From the NCBI GenBank assembly GCA_937892095.1, contig CALAVC010000057.1:5151-69150 (forward strand): 64,000 nucleotides of DNA, read 5' to 3'. Of the stretch, positions 61,951 through 64,000 are shown piece by piece (position 1 is the stretch's first letter; each line of letters opens with the position of its first letter). The position numbers and the translations under genes were made by a program. The DNA comes from an uncultured Bacteroidales bacterium. GTDB lineage: Bacteria; Bacteroidota; Bacteroidia; Bacteroidales; Marinilabiliaceae. The notes under the pieces are model-generated. The model was not told the DNA's origin, made no database searches, and was given only the letters and a program-made list of their open reading frames with translations.

Positions 61951-61958
61951 TAATTTTG
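61951..61958 (+). promoter_or_regulatory. Promoter of the bactofilin-ATP synthase operon, -7 box
   Basis: TAATTTTG, with TTTT 20 bases upstream (61927-61930) as a weak -33. The start near 61965 leaves a leader of about 43 bases to ATG 62008. It is the only good promoter before the atp genes in this window. Confidence 0.6.
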
Positions 61959-62007
61959 TTTATACAAAACACTTGCAAAGCAAAGGTTTCTGTATTCACT
62001 CAAAAAA

Positions 62008-62391
62008 ATGTTCATGAGCAAAAACTACGAACCGGAAAACAAACTTCCAAACATCATAGGCTCCGGCACAAAGATAGTAGGCGAAATAGAGACTAATGGA
62101 GACCTACGCATCGACGGCACAATAGAAGGAAACATAACCTCAAAGGGTAAGATAGTGCTCGGTCAGGCAGGTAGTATAAAGGGCACAATCAAGTGTTCGA
62201 GTGCTGAAATATCGGGTGTCTTCGAAGGCAAACTCGAAGTAAGTGAGATTCTTTCGCTCAAAGCGACAGCCTACTTTAAGGGCGAAATGAACGTAAACAA
62301 GCTGAGCATAGAGCCTGGTGCGAAGTTCATTGGCACATGTATGATGACCGATGACAAGCCACGAACAGCGGAAGCACAGCCGAAAAAATAA
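62008..62391 (+). CDS. Bactofilin (polymer-forming cytoskeletal protein)
   Basis: 127 residues, a small bactofilin. Bactofilins self-assemble into membrane-associated filaments used in cell shape and localisation. The body is a right-handed beta-helix with the family's short repeats: GTKIVGEIETNGDLRIDGTI, then IEGNITSKGKIVLG, then GSIKGTIKCSSAEISGVFEG, up to about residue 112. A charged C-terminal tail follows. Met3 (62014) is an equally possible start. It sits first in the transcription unit that continues into the ATP synthase genes, an arrangement I know from other Bacteroidota. Confidence 0.93.
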   Translation: MFMSKNYEPENKLPNIIGSGTKIVGEIETNGDLRIDGTIEGNITSKGKIVLGQAGSIKGTIKCSSAEISGVFEGKLEVSEILSLKATAYFKGEMNVNKLSIEPGAKFIGTCMMTDDKPRTAEAQPKK

Positions 62392-62418
62392 CATAGTAAC
62401 ACTGCAAGCCGACAGACA

Positions 62419-62811
62419 ATGCAAACAAAAATTGCAATAGCAGTAGTATTGCTGACAGTTGTATTGACGGCTTACCTTGCAAGAACTGAAGTATTACCGC
62501 CAATTGTTATACTAACTCTTGGCTTGCTGATACTGATTGAAGGAACAAAAATCTTTGTAATTCTGAAACGTTTTTCGGTCTTGCATGGTAAAAATAGAGT
62601 GTTGCTTGTTACACTATCTGAAGTAATCTCGTTCATAGTGTCTGTTGTGGTGCTTGCACTGCTCGCCACACCGACACGCCCTGAAAACCACGTAGCAGCC
62701 ATAACATTTTGCGCGCACTTTATGGTGCTACGCTTTGTAGCATGCTTGATATTGTGGCAACCAATGTGGACAGCAGACGACAAAGTTGACGATACGACCC
62801 CAAAAGAATAA
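62419..62811 (+). CDS. Four-helix membrane protein in the ATP synthase operon (AtpI-like position)
   Basis: 130 residues with four hydrophobic segments (about 4-21, 29-49, 62-85, 92-117) and a short acidic tail (DDKVDDTTPKE). It lies between the bactofilin gene (27-base gap) and atpB (21-base gap). Size, topology and position suit an AtpI-type assembly factor for the c-ring, but no diagnostic motif is visible. The product should be treated as hypothetical. Confidence 0.8.
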   Translation: MQTKIAIAVVLLTVVLTAYLARTEVLPPIVILTLGLLILIEGTKIFVILKRFSVLHGKNRVLLVTLSEVISFIVSVVVLALLATPTRPENHVAAITFCAHFMVLRFVACLILWQPMWTADDKVDDTTPKE

Positions 62812-62832
62812 GAAAAACATAGCGTTCTTAGC

Positions 62833-63858
62833 ATGAGCAGAATAGTATCTCTAATAATCACCCTCTTTTGCCTTGCGCCGTTAGCGATGGCACAAGAGAA
62901 CAATGAAGAAGAAAAAGTTGATGTGCTCGAAATCATCAACCACCACATAAGCGATTCTCATCATTGGAACGTGTTTTCATGGAAAGGCACTGATGGTCAG
63001 ATAAAGTCTATTGACATACCACTGCCTGTCATGGCCTATAACAAGAACAATGGAGACATACTCGTGAGGCTTTCGTCGGCATTTGAGACAGAGGGCGTCA
63101 CGAAGAATGGTGTCATATATACGCTCAATCATCATGACAAATTAGAAGCCGACGGTAGCACCGAACCCATATTTGATTTCTCGCTTACGCGCAATGTTGC
63201 TTCAATGCTTATGAGTGCGGTCTTACTAATACTGATTTTCGTGGGAGCAGCACGTAGCATTGCAAAAACCAAAGTGCCACGAGGAGCGTCTGTGGCGTGC
63301 GAAGAGCTTGTTTTGTTTGTAAAAAGCATTGCAGACGAACAAATTGGTGGTCAGAAAGGAGCCAAGTTTACGCCATTCTTGCTGACATTGTTCTTCTTCA
63401 TTTGGATAAACAACATCATAGGACTTGTTCCATTCTTTCCGGGCTCAACCAACTTGTCGGGCAACATTGCATTTACGTCTATATTGGCAGTGTTTACGTT
63501 CATAATAACGCACATTTTCGCCAACAATCATTATTGGATACATACATTTACGGCACCTGGCATACCATTCGTAATGAAGTTCATAATGGTGCCACTCGAA
63601 ATAGTGACGATGTTTACACGCCCATTTACGCTACTGATTCGTCTGTTTGCGAACATAACGGGCGGACACATGATTATCATTAGCCTTTTCTCACTCATAT
63701 TTCTTTTGCACACCTACGCGATTGCCTGTGCTTCGGTGCCACTTGCGTTCATCGTCTTCCTACTTGAACTAATCTTTGGCGCATTGCAAGCATACATTTT
63801 TACGATACTTTCGGCCCTCTACATTGGGTTGGCAGTCAACGCAGGACACGACGATTAG
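62833..63858 (+). CDS. atpB: F0F1 ATP synthase subunit a
   Basis: 341 residues, longer than the E. coli protein. The extra length is a Bacteroidota-type N-terminal extension: a signal-like segment (1-20, ending AMA-Q) and a soluble domain of about 90 residues containing a DSHHWNVFSW motif. The membrane core has the essential arginine R270 in LLIRLFANITGGH, which forms the proton path with subunit c, and a conserved C-terminal FGALQAYIFTILSALYIG helix. It is followed after 52 bases by the subunit c gene. Confidence 0.96.
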   Translation: MSRIVSLIITLFCLAPLAMAQENNEEEKVDVLEIINHHISDSHHWNVFSWKGTDGQIKSIDIPLPVMAYNKNNGDILVRLSSAFETEGVTKNGVIYTLNHHDKLEADGSTEPIFDFSLTRNVASMLMSAVLLILIFVGAARSIAKTKVPRGASVACEELVLFVKSIADEQIGGQKGAKFTPFLLTLFFFIWINNIIGLVPFFPGSTNLSGNIAFTSILAVFTFIITHIFANNHYWIHTFTAPGIPFVMKFIMVPLEIVTMFTRPFTLLIRLFANITGGHMIIISLFSLIFLLHTYAIACASVPLAFIVFLLELIFGALQAYIFTILSALYIGLAVNAGHDD

Positions 63859-63910
63859 AAAAAAGATATAAGCAACAAAAAATAAACAAAACAATAAAAA
63901 CACAACAATT

Positions 63911-64000
63911 ATGGGAAACATGATAGCAGTAGGCCTTGGCCTAATCGTAATCGGCATCGGCATCGGCATCGGTAAAATAGGTGGTTCGGCAGTCGACGCT
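63911..64000 (+). CDS. atpE: F0F1 ATP synthase subunit c, N-terminal part (cut by window edge)
   Basis: Thirty codons are visible, beginning MGNMIAVGLGLIVIGIGIGI and ending at GGSAVDA. The glycine/isoleucine-rich helix with alternating GxGxG is the first transmembrane hairpin arm of subunit c, which forms the rotor ring. The ion-binding carboxylate lies in the second helix, outside the window. Met4 is an alternative start. Confidence 0.9.
   Translation, partial: MGNMIAVGLGLIVIGIGIGIGKIGGSAVDA

Noticed and set aside
1..64000. tRNA, rRNA, insertion sequence, prophage or integration site
   Set aside because: I looked for the usual hallmarks (cloverleaf arms with CCA, terminal inverted repeats, transposase or integrase motifs) and saw none.

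Overview
The window looks like a chromosomal segment of a member of the Bacteroidota, most likely Bacteroidales. Several things point there: repeated -7 boxes of the TAnnTTTG type (mostly TAATTTTG), start codons without Shine-Dalgarno sequences, SprB-type VTDANGC repeats, a TonB-dependent receptor, a class I fumarase, a DUF4834-like/SppA pair, and an F0 subunit a with a leader-like N-terminal extension. The family or genus cannot be fixed from what is visible.

The dominant feature is one reading frame on the minus strand. It starts at 45725 and is still open at base 1, so it encodes at least 15,241 residues (about 1.6 MDa) of a secreted or surface protein whose C-terminus lies outside the window. 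Its parts in protein order are: a signal peptide; three N-terminal beta-rich units (about 45620-44520); a mixed Ig-like zone (about 44140-36540); a very long array of SprB-type repeats (about 36530-8090), which includes a tandem duplication of a five-domain block of about 1.56 kb; a transition zone with two PKD-like domains (about 8090-6530); an array of about 19 'GxGxW' Ig-like units (about 6515-145); and a canonical PKD domain (WDFGDG) at the left edge. A well-formed Bacteroidota promoter lies about 225 bases upstream of its start.

To the right is ordinary housekeeping sequence. pheS (minus) has its own promoter and terminator. Divergent from it is a TonB-dependent receptor gene whose promoter sits inside a 34-bp near-perfect palindrome. 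Next come class I fumarase with a strong terminator, hisA overlapping hrpB, and a convergent two-gene operon (PBP1A, then a flippase-like membrane protein). A 331-bp gap with a candidate small RNA follows. The ispH-DUF4834-sppA operon comes next, and then the start of the ATP synthase operon (bactofilin, a four-helix membrane protein, atpB, partial atpE).

These neighbours serve translation, central metabolism, histidine synthesis, peptidoglycan and isoprenoid synthesis, and energy conservation. None is obviously dedicated to the giant protein. No type IX secretion or gliding genes, tRNA, rRNA, CRISPR or insertion sequence was recognised.
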